Shown here piece after piece: positions 1-9,758 of a stretch of 64,000 bases of DNA (positions are counted from its first letter, which is position 1; every line of letters starts with the position of its first letter). The notes beneath the pieces were generated by a model that was not told the origin of the DNA, searched no databases, and saw only the letters and a list, made by a program, of their open reading frames with translations. Source of the DNA: Cyclobacterium amurskyense (GTDB lineage Bacteria > Bacteroidota > Bacteroidia > Cytophagales > Cyclobacteriaceae); assembly GCF_001050135.1 (NCBI RefSeq), contig NZ_CP012040.1:3427001-3491000 (forward strand), written 5' to 3'. A program made the translations under genes and the position numbers.

Positions 1-1282
1 AAGGGCTAATCGAGGATCCTCCGAGTGGATAGACAATGAAATCTCCATTTTCATCATATACAGTTCCAAGAGGGATGATTTTATTGGCCATGTTCAATGG
101 ATCCCTACGGTAACTTTCATCTCTATTGGCCACCTGCGCTTGCATACCGGCTTTTATCCAACTGTTGAAAGTATGGTCTACATTGGTTCTAAGCGTGTAT
201 CGTTTTACATTGTCAAATTTCAAAATGCCATTTTCTCCATAAAAATCCAGAGAGGTGTATACTTTGGTTCTGTCCCCTCCGGAATTAACTCCAAGATTGT
301 AATTTTGCTGATTACCATTGCTTAATAGTAAGCTTTGGTAGTCAATCCAATCTCCATTTGCGATGGCTGCCAGTTCTTGGGTATTAAAAATCAATGGGTC
401 ATCAGCCACCGAGTTCCATTTTCCTGTAGTCCTATTGGCTTCTCTTTTGATGGCCACGTATTCGTCTCCATTCAATACCGAAGGGTATCTGGAAACCTCT
501 GACACCCCATAATAGGAGTTAAGAGTGACCGAAGGCTTTCCGGAGCTTCCTTTTTTGGTAGTAATGATAACTATACCGTTTGCACCCTGCCACCCATAAA
601 TGGCTGTAGAAGAAGCATCTTTTAAAAATTCCATTGACTCAATATCGTTGGGATTGATATTGTCAATGCTTCCCGTTTGAACGCCGTCTACAATAAATAA
701 AGGATTGTTACTGGCTCCAATGGATCTGTTTCCTCTAATCCTAATATTGATGCCAGAAGATGAGGAACCATTGCCTCGCGTGATGTCCACACCTGCAATT
801 TTTCCTTGAATGGACTCTAAAGGGTTTTGAGCCGGTACTTGTCTGATTTCCTCACTTTTGACGGAGGTAACCGCTCCTGTGAGGTCTCTTTTCTTAACCG
901 TACCGTATCCAATCACGACAACTTCCTCCATATTGGTAATATCGGGAGTCAGGGTAATCTGAATAGAAGTTTGGTTACCTACTTTTACTTCCTGCGGGAT
1001 ATACCCAATGGAGCTAAAGACCAATGTTGCATCTGCCGCCGCTGAAATAGTGAATTTGCCATCAATATTAGTTGCAGTCCCAATATTGGTGCCTTTTACC
1101 AGAACAGTTGCTCCCGGAAGCACATCGTCTAAGTCGGATGATTTAACAGTTCCAGTAATAGTGGTGTTCTGAGCAGATAGCTCAGAAAGAATAAGCATAA
1201 AACAGGCAATGACGAACAAGGCTGTTTTTAAAAGCCTACCTCCAGATGATGGAGGGATTTTAATGTAAGAATATTTCATCAT
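1..1282 (-). CDS. SusC/RagA-type TonB-linked outer membrane receptor (N-terminal part, runs off left edge)
   Basis: Reading the minus strand gives an open frame of about 427 codons with no stop before the window edge. It starts at a double Met (1282 or 1279) followed by a hydrophobic signal peptide ending near SAQ (residues 36-38). Residues about 40-115 form a CarboxypepD_reg-like domain (GTVKSSD, GATVLVKGT, SSIGY). A TonB-box-like EEVVVIGYGT segment follows, and then the plug domain (residues about 125-245: DITRG, RIRGNRSI, FIVDGV, GANGIVIITTKKG). This is the SusC family, which imports oligosaccharides with a SusD partner; SusD would lie off the left edge. It is divergent from the pectin cluster at 1618, so pectin-derived oligosaccharide uptake is inferred. 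Confidence 0.95.
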   Translation of the reverse strand, partial: MMKYSYIKIPPSSGGRLLKTALFVIACFMLILSELSAQNTTITGTVKSSDLDDVLPGATVLVKGTNIGTATNIDGKFTISAAADATLVFSSIGYIPQEVKVGNQTSIQITLTPDITNMEEVVVIGYGTVKKRDLTGAVTSVKSEEIRQVPAQNPLESIQGKIAGVDITRGNGSSSSGINIRIRGNRSIGASNNPLFIVDGVQTGSIDNINPNDIESMEFLKDASSTAIYGWQGANGIVIITTKKGSSGKPSVTLNSYYGVSEVSRYPSVLNGDEYVAIKREANRTTGKWNSVADDPLIFNTQELAAIANGDWIDYQSLLLSNGNQQNYNLGVNSGGDRTKVYTSLDFYGENGILKFDNVKRYTLRTNVDHTFNSWIKAGMQAQVANRDESYRRDPLNMANKIIPLGTVYDENGDFIVYPLGGSSISP

Positions 1283-1617
1283 GGTTTTTTGGGATTTGTT
1301 AACAGCAAAGGTTAAATAGTATGTTTGAATAGGTTTTTGATATAATTTTCTCGGTATTCGTAAAATAAAGAAACTAAAAGAAAGTAAATGGTAAATATGT
1401 CGGGTATAAATCTAGTCATAATAAGATTTAAAATAAAAATATTTTAAAATATATTTTCGAAAAATTACTTTTAATTTTTCTTTTACTTTCTTTTTGATAC
1501 ATTTATACCCAGTATTTAAATAGATAATGGATGTTTATAGTATTTAATAAGCTGAAATTGAACTAATAGTGATTGAATTGTAAAACGTAAATAAAAGAAA
1601 ATTAGTCATAAATAATA
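1283..1617. promoter_or_regulatory. Divergent intergenic region with a 10-bp inverted repeat
   Basis: This very AT-rich 335-bp region lies between susC (leftward) and the DUF1593 gene (rightward). GGGTATAAAT at 1402-1411 is repeated exactly in inverted orientation as ATTTATACCC at 1501-1510. An AAAGAAAGTAAA-type stretch accompanies each arm, on the outside of the left arm and the inside of the right arm. The symmetry between two divergent genes suggests an operator pair for a shared regulator. No clear TAnnTTTG box was found. The function is inferred. Confidence 0.4.
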
Positions 1618-2907
1618 ATGAAGAAAACAGTAGGTTTAAGGTTCATAGTACTTGTTTTAATTGTCACTTTTTGTGGTTGTGGAAGCAAGGTAAGGGGGCA
1701 GGATAAGCCCAGGGTTTTAATAAGTTCTGATATAGGGGGGACTGATCCTGATGATTTTCAGTCCATGATACATTTATTAATGTATGCGGATCAATTTGAA
1801 ATTGAGGGGCTGGTAGCTTCACCTTTCGGAGATGGACGTAAAAGCAATTTTTTGGACATAATTGAAGATTATGAAAAAGATTATGCCCAGTTAGCAAAAC
1901 ATGCAAGTGACCTTCCGAAACCCGCTGCCTTGAGAGCGGTGGTCAAGCAGGGTGCCATTCAGGCAGCTCCTTTTCAGGGGTATTCTACTTCTACGGAAGG
2001 TTCAGATTGGATCATTAAATGCGCCAAAAAAGAAAGTGATCAGCCGCTTTGGGTTTTGGTTTGGGGAGGAATAGAAGACCTCGCTCAGTCATTGCATGAT
2101 GCTCCGGAAATAAAGGAGAATATAAGGGTGTATTGGATAGGAGGTCCTAATAAGAAATGGAGCATCAATGCCTACTCTTATATAGCGGCCAATCACGGAG
2201 ACCTTTGGATGATAGAGACCAATGCGACCTATAGGGGCTGGTTTATGGATGAAGATTCTCCTGAAGCATTTAAAGCTGAAACTTATTATGATAATTTTAT
2301 CCAGGGGCGAGGTGTAATGGGTAAGGATTTTATCAATTATTATAATGGAGAAATAAAAATGGGAGATACCCCTTCACTGGCTTATGTTATGAATGGAGAC
2401 CCGGAAGACCCTACAGGAGAAAGTTGGGGTGGTAGCTTTGAGAAGATAGACCGCAGTTCCAGAAGTGTATTTGAAGGTGGCAGCACCAAGGCAGATACAG
2501 TGGCCGCTTATGCTACAATCGAATGGAGATTTAAAGGGCCTAAAATAATGGTTCCGGAGGATTCTACAGTTTTTCATATCAAAATACAAGGTCAGGTTTG
2601 GCCGGGTTATTACCTCGGAGAGGGGATTTACGGAGTGAAATATAGCTCTAAAAAGGCTGAACACGGTAAATACAAAACCAGTAGTGAAATCCCTGAACTG
2701 AATGGCTTGGAAGGAGAATATATCAGTACCATTCCTTGGCCAGGTAAACCCTCTTCAGACGATTACCAGTTAGGTTCCAACTGGTACAGTGACCGATTAG
2801 CTGAAGGATTATTTATAAAAGACCAACAAGGAGCAAAAACCATTGCTAAATTCAGAGAAGCCTTTTTGGGCGACTGGGGAGATAGATGGAAATGGTTGGA
2901 GAAGTAA
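1618..2907 (+). CDS. DUF1593 (nucleoside-hydrolase-like) secreted lipoprotein
   Basis: 429 aa. The leader has a lipobox-like VTFCGCG around residue 20, which predicts an outer-membrane or periplasmic lipoprotein. From residue about 30 the sequence SSDIGGTDPDDFQSM resembles the Asp-rich N-terminal metal site of the nucleoside-hydrolase fold, as found in DUF1593/Sde182-type proteins. The family occurs with polysaccharide-degrading enzymes and its substrate is not established. It is first in a rightward cluster with PL10, PL1, GH127 and PL1 genes and is separated by 66 bp from the next gene. Hydrolysis of a glycosidic or N-ribosyl-like bond in pectin side-chain processing is inference. Confidence 0.85.
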   Translation: MKKTVGLRFIVLVLIVTFCGCGSKVRGQDKPRVLISSDIGGTDPDDFQSMIHLLMYADQFEIEGLVASPFGDGRKSNFLDIIEDYEKDYAQLAKHASDLPKPAALRAVVKQGAIQAAPFQGYSTSTEGSDWIIKCAKKESDQPLWVLVWGGIEDLAQSLHDAPEIKENIRVYWIGGPNKKWSINAYSYIAANHGDLWMIETNATYRGWFMDEDSPEAFKAETYYDNFIQGRGVMGKDFINYYNGEIKMGDTPSLAYVMNGDPEDPTGESWGGSFEKIDRSSRSVFEGGSTKADTVAAYATIEWRFKGPKIMVPEDSTVFHIKIQGQVWPGYYLGEGIYGVKYSSKKAEHGKYKTSSEIPELNGLEGEYISTIPWPGKPSSDDYQLGSNWYSDRLAEGLFIKDQQGAKTIAKFREAFLGDWGDRWKWLEK

Positions 2908-2973
2908 ACGTAATAGAAAAACTATTGCCTACTTAGGGATTAATATTACTACAAATAAGGAAATTCAATTACA

Positions 2974-4098
2974 ATGAAAAATAGAATCGCACTTTCAAAA
3001 ACAATTGGATTAATAGGGTTAATTGCAGTTTTTGCGATTGGCTCCGCAATGGGTCAGAAAGATTCCAAAGATTTTCAAGACATGCGCTGGAAGGATGTTG
3101 CTGTGAAAATGCCGGAAGCCTGGTATGCTTCCAATGAAGCAAAACTTGTAGCAGAAAATGTACTGCTGACCCAAAAAGCTATTGGTGGTTGGGAAAAAAA
3201 CAAGCCCTATCATCATCCAATGGATGCTGGTAAAAAAGCAGCTTACCTAAAAACAAAAGATGAAATTGGAGCAACATTTGATAATGATGCAACCATTACC
3301 GAGTTGAGATTTCTCGCCAATGTATATTCAAAAACCAAGGACGAACGCTACAAGCAGGCTTTTGAAAAAGGTATAAATTATATACTCAAGGCACAATACG
3401 ACAATGGGGGTTGGCCTCAGTTTTATCCGGTACGCAAAGGAAGTGTGGCGTATTCCGGCCACATCACCTTCAATGACGATGCCATGGTCAATATAATGCG
3501 CTTCCTAAAAGAATTGCTATCCGATGATCCCGCTTTTCAGTCCATGCAATTGTCGGACAGTAAAAAAGCCAAAATTCAGGAAGCCTATGACAAAGGAATA
3601 GCGTGTTTTCTAAATACTCAGATTGTCGTCAAAGGGGAGCCTACCGCATGGTGTGCTCAACATGATTCTGTAACCCTTGCACCCGCAAAAGCCAGAAGTT
3701 ATGAATTGCCTTCATTTAGTGGATCGGAATCTGTAGGAATAGTGCTTATGCTTATGGAAATAGAAAACCCATCCAATGAAGTCAAGGCTTCTATAAATGG
3801 AGCTGTAAAATGGTTTGAAGACCACAGCGTAGGACGATTAAGGGTAGACACTCAGACGATGCCTGATGGAAGCAAGGACAGAATTGTGGTAGAAGATAAA
3901 AATGCGCCTTTACATTGGGGCCGATTTTATGACTTGGAAACCGAGAAAATATATTTCTGCGATAGAGACGGTATTAAAAAGGATTCCATAACGGAGATAG
4001 GTCATGAGCGAAGAAACGGCTATAGCTGGTACACCCGGGCTCCGGAACAAATGCTGGAAAAATACCCGGAATGGAAAAAAAGAAATGGGATTAACTAA
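2974..4098 (+). CDS. pelA: Pectate lyase, polysaccharide lyase family 10
   Basis: 374 aa with a Sec signal peptide (hydrophobic residues about 8-25, ending GSAMGQ). Family-typical segments are visible: GGWEKN, FDNDATITELRFLA, YDNGGWPQFYP and, near the C-terminus, GYSWYTRAPEQ. This fits the PL10 fold, which cleaves polygalacturonate by beta-elimination with Ca2+. The length matches a single catalytic domain. It lies 66 bp after the DUF1593 gene and about 150 bp before a PL1 lyase in the same orientation. Two lyase families plus GH127 point to homogalacturonan backbones carrying arabinose. Confidence 0.93.
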   Translation: MKNRIALSKTIGLIGLIAVFAIGSAMGQKDSKDFQDMRWKDVAVKMPEAWYASNEAKLVAENVLLTQKAIGGWEKNKPYHHPMDAGKKAAYLKTKDEIGATFDNDATITELRFLANVYSKTKDERYKQAFEKGINYILKAQYDNGGWPQFYPVRKGSVAYSGHITFNDDAMVNIMRFLKELLSDDPAFQSMQLSDSKKAKIQEAYDKGIACFLNTQIVVKGEPTAWCAQHDSVTLAPAKARSYELPSFSGSESVGIVLMLMEIENPSNEVKASINGAVKWFEDHSVGRLRVDTQTMPDGSKDRIVVEDKNAPLHWGRFYDLETEKIYFCDRDGIKKDSITEIGHERRNGYSWYTRAPEQMLEKYPEWKKRNGIN

Positions 4099-4249
4099 AA
4101 CAAGAATTGGCAATTTGTTTTTTTATGAAATGGATTTTAATCGATTCTTTAATACCAATCAAATAATTTGAGGACAATAAACACAATTAACAAGAGTACA
4201 AAAGTTCGGTTTTCCGCTTCATTTGGGCCCTTTTAAAATAAAACATTCC

Positions 4250-5635
4250 ATGAAACATTTAATCCTTAGTGCAGTATTGCTATTGATAGTATTTAATAGC
4301 GGTGCCCAACAACTTGCCTTTCCAACAGCCGAAGGCTACGGGAAATTTTCTCAAGGGGGTCGAGGTGGTGTTGTGTTTGAAGTTACCAATTTGAATGACA
4401 GTGGAGAAGGAAGTTTAAGAGCTGCAGTGGAGGCAGCGGAGCCAAGAACAGTGGTTTTTAAAGTCTCAGGTACTATTTCCCTGGAATCTCCTTTGCGGAT
4501 CAAGCATCCTTATATCACCATTGCCGGTCAGACGGCCCCTGGTGATGGGATTTGCCTTAAAAAGAATCCATTGATAATAGAGGCAGACCATGTCATTATT
4601 AGGTATTTGAGGGTTAGGTTGGGGAATGAATCAGGCGAAGATACCGATGCGGTCTCAAGCAGGTATACCCAACACATTATTCTGGATCATATTTCAGCCA
4701 GTTGGAGTGTGGATGAAACCATGTCTATTTATCATTGCGACAGCATTACTGTTCAGTGGAGCATTATTTCTGAAAGTATGTATAACTCCAATCACGTAAA
4801 AGGAGCACATGGTTTTGGAGGGATATGGGGCTCAAACTATGGTACCTACCATCATAACCTCATAGCTAGTCATGGCAGTCGCAATCCGAGAATGGCATCA
4901 GGTTCTGGCTACACAGATTATAGAAACAATGTAATCTACAATTGGGGGTACAACAGTTGCTATGGTGGAGAAAATCAACAAGTTGGCAATCCTAAATTTT
5001 CTTTTTCAAAGTTCAATATTGTGGCCAATTATTATAAACCAGGACCGGCCACAATTCCGGGAGAGGTTTCCTATAGGATTGCCAACCCATCCATGCGCAA
5101 GAAAACCAGTGATTTTGGTAAATGGTACATTGCTGGCAATGTCATTGAAGGAAATAACAAAGTGACTGCTGACAATTGGGATGGAGGAGTGCAGCCACAG
5201 GGAGGAGCCCAAAATCTTCAATTTGTGAAGATGGAAGCATCCTGGCCTTCTATGCCTATTCACCAGCACACAGCGGAAAAAGCCTTTGAGGCAGTCCTCG
5301 AAAATGCAGGAGCCACCTTGCCTAAAAGAGACCTTGTGGACAAAAGAATAGTTAAGGAAGCAAAAGAAGGACAGGCTTCCTTTGAGGGTGAAAGCTATAA
5401 GAAAAATAAAACGCTCGCAGATAAGTCCAAAAAATCCGGTATAATTGATTCACAAAAAGATGTAGGGGGCTGGCCAAATTTAAAAAGTGCACCAGCACCT
5501 GAGGACAAAGATCACGATGGCATGCCAGATGATTGGGAAAAGATAAACGGTCTTGATCCTTCGAATGCGGCGGATAGAAACAATTTAGCGGATGGTTACA
5601 CCATGCTAGAGAAATATTTAAATAGCATCAATTAA
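4250..5635 (+). CDS. Secreted pectate lyase, family PL1
   Basis: The ATG at 4250 gives a clean signal peptide (MKHLILSAVLL... ending NSGAQ); an upstream in-frame start at 4223 would add nine non-signal residues and is less likely. The mature protein begins AFPTAEGYGKFSQGGRGG, the usual start of the PL1 right-handed beta-helix. Key segments are VSGTISL, ITIAGQTAPGDG, ILDHISASWSVDE and SRNPRMASG, holding Ca2+-site acidic residues and the catalytic Arg region. The C-terminus carries a DKDHDGMPDDWE Ca-binding loop and a short helical tail. It is a close paralogue of the gene at 7833 and is followed only 24 bp later by the GH127 gene. Confidence 0.93.
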   Translation: MKHLILSAVLLLIVFNSGAQQLAFPTAEGYGKFSQGGRGGVVFEVTNLNDSGEGSLRAAVEAAEPRTVVFKVSGTISLESPLRIKHPYITIAGQTAPGDGICLKKNPLIIEADHVIIRYLRVRLGNESGEDTDAVSSRYTQHIILDHISASWSVDETMSIYHCDSITVQWSIISESMYNSNHVKGAHGFGGIWGSNYGTYHHNLIASHGSRNPRMASGSGYTDYRNNVIYNWGYNSCYGGENQQVGNPKFSFSKFNIVANYYKPGPATIPGEVSYRIANPSMRKKTSDFGKWYIAGNVIEGNNKVTADNWDGGVQPQGGAQNLQFVKMEASWPSMPIHQHTAEKAFEAVLENAGATLPKRDLVDKRIVKEAKEGQASFEGESYKKNKTLADKSKKSGIIDSQKDVGGWPNLKSAPAPEDKDHDGMPDDWEKINGLDPSNAADRNNLADGYTMLEKYLNSIN

Positions 5636-5659
5636 TATTTGACCCAGAATAACAAATAT

Positions 5660-7711
5660 ATGCTTGATATTAAATGGAGTAGTAATTGGATTGGCCTTTT
5701 TACGGCAATCATTTTCGCACCACTATTGCCGGTAAATGCTCAGGAAAAAGCTTTGGTAAACACCTCCAAAAGCCCGTATGCCAAACAAGTTTCGGTGGAC
5801 ATGGATGCGGTAAAATGGACTGATGGCTTTTGGGGGCATTGGGCGGATGTCAGTAAGGACACCATGGCCATGAATATGTTGCACATTTATGAGAATGATA
5901 CCCTTAGCCATGGTTTTCTCAATTTTGAAATAGCAGCGGGATACAAAGAAGGAAGACATAGGGGCGCTCCTTTTCATGACGGAGATTTTTATAAAACGCT
6001 TGAAGCCTTAGTGTCCGTTTATGCCAGCACAAAAGACCAAAGGTATTATGATGAGCTAGAGCGGATCATAACAGTGATCGCGGACGCACAGAGAGCAGAT
6101 GGTTATATTCATACTTCTACAATAATTAAACAGCGAAATAATCCTGAAAATGCGGTAGAGTTTGAAGATCGAATGAACTTTGAAACGTATAATATGGGCC
6201 ATTTGATGACGGCGGCCAGCTTACATTATCGCATAACCGGGCAGACCGACTTTTTGGACATTGCGATCAAGGCAACAGATTTTCTTGTTGCCTACCATGA
6301 AAATGCAACTGCCGAACAAGCTCAAAATGCGATCTGTCCTTCCCATTATATGGGAGTAATTGAAATGTATAGAACCACTAGAAACAAGGAATACCTCGAC
6401 CTTGCAGGTAAAATGATTGATATTCGTGGAATGATAACTGATGGTACAGACCACAATCAGGATCGGATCCCATTCCGGCAACAGCGAGAAGCCGTAGGAC
6501 ATGCCGTTCGTGCCAATTACCTGTACGCTGGCGTAGCGGATCTTTATGCAGAAACAGGGGAGGATTCTTTGATGATGGCATTGGAAAGTATTTGGAAGGA
6601 TGTGGTCACTAAAAAACTCTACATCACTGGAGCTACAGGGGCTTTGTATGACGGAGTGTCCCCAAATGGAACCACCTACAAGCAGTCAATTATTCAGCAA
6701 GTCCACCAGGCTTATGGGCAGGCTTTTCAGCTTCCCAATATTTCAGCCTACAATGAAACCTGTGCTAATATTGGAAATGTCTTGTGGAACCACCGCATGC
6801 TTTTGGTAACAGGAGACAGCCGTTTTGCTGATATATTAGAGCTTAGCTTGATCAATAGTGTATTGTCCGGTACTGATCTGGGTGGGACCAATTTTAATTA
6901 TACCAACCCCCTGAGAGTAGATAAGGACTTGCCCTTTACATTTCGCTGGAACAAGGTCAGGGAACCCTATATTTCAAAATCGAACTGCTGTCCTCCCAAT
7001 GTCGTCAGAACGGTTGCGGAAACCCATAATTATGCCTATGCATTATCTGATAATGGTTTGGTCGTTAATTTGTATGGTAGCAATGAACTGAAAACCAGTT
7101 TGCCAAATGGTTCAAGCCTAGCGTTAAAACAAGAGACGGATTACCCTTGGGATGGAAAGATAAAGCTAAGCATCGAAAAAACCGGGCAAGATCCCTTTGC
7201 CATAGATCTACGAATCCCTGCCTGGGCCAGTCAGGCTAACATCACGGTAAATGGAGAGAAAACAGACCGAAACCCAACAGCCGGAAGTTATTTTTCTCTT
7301 TTCCGAAATTGGAAAAAGGGAGATGTGATTGAATTAAATTTACCAATGAAGGCCCGTTTGATGGAGGCCAACCCGCTGGTGGAGGAAACCAGGAATCAGG
7401 TAGCCGTTGTGCGAGGGCCAATTGTTTATTGTATTGAATCTCCAGATTTGCAAGATGTTCGCATTTTTGATGTTGAGCTTCCTGCTGCCATTCAATTTAC
7501 CCCTGTCAAAAAAATGGTGAAAGGTTCCTCGCTAACCTTCTTGGAGGGGCAGGCCTTGTTACAAGAAAAGCCCGATTGGGCCGGTAAATTGTACCAGGAA
7601 GTAGATCAAAAAAACACACTGAATCCCATCAATATCAGGTTGATTCCCTATTTCGCTTGGGGGAATAGAGGAGAATCAGAAATGGCAGTTTGGATGCCAT
7701 TAAAAAAGTAA
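5660..7711 (+). CDS. Beta-L-arabinofuranosidase, family GH127 (DUF1680)
   Basis: 683 aa from the ATG at 5660; a TTG at 5639 would extend it by seven residues, but the ATG gives the better signal peptide (ending PVNAQ). An (alpha/alpha)6 barrel is followed by beta-sandwich domains. Counting from 5660, the zinc/thiol site is visible as Glu366 and Cys368 (NETCANIG) and the vicinal Cys443-Cys444 (SNCCPPNV); these match the Glu and three Cys of the characterised Bifidobacterium enzyme, in which one Cys is the nucleophile. It removes beta-L-arabinofuranose from arabinan or pectin side chains. Its position between two PL1 lyases supports that role. Confidence 0.93.
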   Translation: MLDIKWSSNWIGLFTAIIFAPLLPVNAQEKALVNTSKSPYAKQVSVDMDAVKWTDGFWGHWADVSKDTMAMNMLHIYENDTLSHGFLNFEIAAGYKEGRHRGAPFHDGDFYKTLEALVSVYASTKDQRYYDELERIITVIADAQRADGYIHTSTIIKQRNNPENAVEFEDRMNFETYNMGHLMTAASLHYRITGQTDFLDIAIKATDFLVAYHENATAEQAQNAICPSHYMGVIEMYRTTRNKEYLDLAGKMIDIRGMITDGTDHNQDRIPFRQQREAVGHAVRANYLYAGVADLYAETGEDSLMMALESIWKDVVTKKLYITGATGALYDGVSPNGTTYKQSIIQQVHQAYGQAFQLPNISAYNETCANIGNVLWNHRMLLVTGDSRFADILELSLINSVLSGTDLGGTNFNYTNPLRVDKDLPFTFRWNKVREPYISKSNCCPPNVVRTVAETHNYAYALSDNGLVVNLYGSNELKTSLPNGSSLALKQETDYPWDGKIKLSIEKTGQDPFAIDLRIPAWASQANITVNGEKTDRNPTAGSYFSLFRNWKKGDVIELNLPMKARLMEANPLVEETRNQVAVVRGPIVYCIESPDLQDVRIFDVELPAAIQFTPVKKMVKGSSLTFLEGQALLQEKPDWAGKLYQEVDQKNTLNPINIRLIPYFAWGNRGESEMAVWMPLKK

Positions 7712-7832
7712 AGGAATCATGGGGTATTCTTCTCTCTGGCAATTGAGAGGATCTGTTCTTGTTACTTCAAATTGCTGCCTTATAAAATTCAAGGTACTCT
7801 TTTAACGAAGTTGTCAATTAATTAAGGAAATA

Positions 7833-9221
7833 ATGAAAAGAACTATTTTAAGTATTGCATTGGCATTCATTGGTTTGAACAGTTATGCGCAACAACTGGC
7901 CTTCCCGACTGCTGAAGGTTATGGGAAATTCACTGTTGGTGGACGTGGGGGCAAGGTTTACGAAGTGGTCCATCTTAATGATTCTGGGGCAGGAAGCCTT
8001 CGTGAGGCTGTTGAAGCTGAAGGACCAAGAACAGTTGTTTTCAGGGTTTCAGGAACCATCAAATTGGAAAGTGAATTAAGAATTAAAAATCCATATATCA
8101 CGATAGCAGGTCAAACAGCTCCTGGCGAGGGCATAACACTCAGGGCTTACCCGTTGATGATAAATGCAGATGAAGTGATCATTCGGTACATCAGGTTGAG
8201 ACTCGGGAACGAATCAGGAGGTGAAACTGATGCAATATCCAGCAGGTATACTACCAATCTTATTTTGGACCATGTATCGGCAAGTTGGAGTATTGACGAA
8301 ACCATGTCCATTTACCATGGTAAAAATGTAACAGTTCAATGGTGTATAACATCAGAAAGTCTTTATAAATCCAATCATCAAAAGGGGAATCATGGTTTTG
8401 GCGGTATTTGGGGATCAAACTACAGCACCTATCACCACAATTTAATCGCCAATCATTCCAACCGTAATCCACGCTTTGCATCGGGAGGTGGAAATATTGA
8501 TTTCCGAAACAACGTAGTTTACAATTGGGGATATGAATCTACTTATGGAGGTGAAGTTGCTCAGGTAGGCAATGACAAGTTCAATTTCACTAACATCAAT
8601 ATGGTAGGAAACTATTATAAGGCAGGACCTGCAACAGCACCCGGTCAAATCTCCCACCGTATCGCCTCGCCCTGGTCTCGAAACAAGGCAGCGGACTATG
8701 GGAAATGGTACATTTCAGACAACACAGTTGAAGGGAATTCTTGGATTTCAGCGAACAATTGGGTGGGTGGAGTGCAGCCTCAAGGCGGTAGCGAATATTT
8801 GGATGGTTTAAAGCTGGAGGAACCTTGGCCATCGATGGCTATCAATGAAGAGTCTGCCGAGGACGCTTTTGTTTCTGTTCTCGAGAACGCGGGTGCTGTT
8901 TTTCCTAAGCGTGATGCTGTAGACCTTCGAATTATTGATGAAGTACGCAATGGTTACGCAACTTATGAAGGGGAAACCTACAAAAAGGATCATAAGGTTG
9001 CGGATAGTTCTAGAAAGACTGGGATCATAGATACTCAAGAAGATGTTGGTGGATGGCCAGCGCTAAAAAGTAGCCCTGCCATGGTTGATACGGATCACGA
9101 TGGAATTCCAGATGAATATGAAAAGCAAAATGGTCTAAATCCCAAACAAGTCAGTGATGGAAACAAGGTTGGTAAAGACGGTTATACGATGTTGGAAATT
9201 TACCTAAATTCTATTTATTGA
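7833..9221 (+). CDS. Secreted pectate lyase, family PL1 (paralogue of the 4250 gene)
   Basis: 462 aa with signal peptide MKRTILSIALAFIGL... ending NSYAQ. The mature sequence starts AFPTAEGYGKFTVGGRGG and follows its paralogue through the whole beta-helix, including LDHVSASWSIDETMSIYH, NRNPRFASGGG and a C-terminal DTDHDGIPDEYE Ca-binding loop. The Ca-contacting and Arg segments are kept, so it should be active. It closes the pectin cluster, 121 bp after GH127. The duplication flanking GH127 suggests intracluster duplication with divergence in chain-length or methylation preference, which is inference. Confidence 0.93.
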   Translation: MKRTILSIALAFIGLNSYAQQLAFPTAEGYGKFTVGGRGGKVYEVVHLNDSGAGSLREAVEAEGPRTVVFRVSGTIKLESELRIKNPYITIAGQTAPGEGITLRAYPLMINADEVIIRYIRLRLGNESGGETDAISSRYTTNLILDHVSASWSIDETMSIYHGKNVTVQWCITSESLYKSNHQKGNHGFGGIWGSNYSTYHHNLIANHSNRNPRFASGGGNIDFRNNVVYNWGYESTYGGEVAQVGNDKFNFTNINMVGNYYKAGPATAPGQISHRIASPWSRNKAADYGKWYISDNTVEGNSWISANNWVGGVQPQGGSEYLDGLKLEEPWPSMAINEESAEDAFVSVLENAGAVFPKRDAVDLRIIDEVRNGYATYEGETYKKDHKVADSSRKTGIIDTQEDVGGWPALKSSPAMVDTDHDGIPDEYEKQNGLNPKQVSDGNKVGKDGYTMLEIYLNSIY

Positions 9222-9371
9222 ACCCTAGAGAGGTATCAACCCAAACGATAGCGGAGAGCAGAAAAACCGTACAATTAAAAAATGCTGCATTTAAATCCGA
9301 AACATGCATAAGATGTTTATTGAGTGAAGAAATCACTTCCAAATTAGTAATTCGTTGCTGTTTTTGGCTCT

Positions 9372-9505
9372 ATCTGATAGTTAAATGGTGTCCTTTCCAA
9401 GCATCCATTTTGGCTCCGTTGATTCTTTATGACTCAAAAAATCTCGAATTTAATGGAAAGACAACCGAGAAAATCGCATCGAATATAGGTCTAGGCCCTA
9501 CCATA
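9372..9505 (+). pseudogene. Sulfatase remnant (decayed copy of the 23979 gene)
   Basis: About 44 codons translate to a close relative of residues about 302-346 of the sulfatase at 23979: remnant KWCPFQASILAPLILYD versus intact KWYPFEASIRVPLIIYD, followed by NGKTTEKIASNIGLGPTIL versus NGKATEKIALNIDLGPTIL. The DNA match is also obvious by eye. Upstream homology fades at about 9370. Downstream it stops abruptly at 9510, where the repeat element begins inside the TTAAA shared with the intact gene. There is no start, metal site or catalytic Cys, so it is non-functional. Confidence 0.85.
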
Positions 9506-9722
9506 TTAAACCCGAAATATGCAATAGACAATCTATTACGTGCTGAAATCGCTTCAAAATCAGCCACTTCGTTGCTGTTTGAAGATTTCACCATAGCGGT
9601 GCTATGCTAAAATCTTCAAACAGCCTGATTGTCTTACAATTGCAACACTTCCCGTAAACACGGGACAGGCTTCACCCCTGACAGTCAGGGCGGAGAAATC
9701 CTATTACATAATCCGGGTTGAA
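9506..9722 (+). repeat. Dispersed inverted-repeat-bounded element, copy A (217 bp)
   Basis: Bounded by TTAAACCCGAAATATGCAAT on the left and the imperfect complement ATTACATAATCCGGGTTGAA on the right. The interior folds into several hairpins: a large one centred on CATAGC-ggt-GCTATG with outer arms TTTGAAGATTT/AAATCTTCAAA, then CCCGT-aaac-ACGGG, then CCCTGAC-a-GTCAGGG. Near-identical copies lie at 17663 and 22473 and an ends-only copy at 53538. It has no coding capacity, so it resembles a MITE or REP-type non-autonomous element. This copy interrupts the sulfatase remnant. Confidence 0.85.
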
Positions 9723-9758
9723 CCTTACCTATTATTAGTGTTTTTCTGCAATTGCAAA

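Noticed and set aside
140..1045. Plus-strand open frames in the susC region
   Set aside because: They lie antisense to a continuous SusC frame and lack signals or homology.
9218..9610. 130-codon plus-strand frame as a real gene
   Set aside because: It joins unrelated sequence, a sulfatase remnant and part of the repeat element; it is not one gene.
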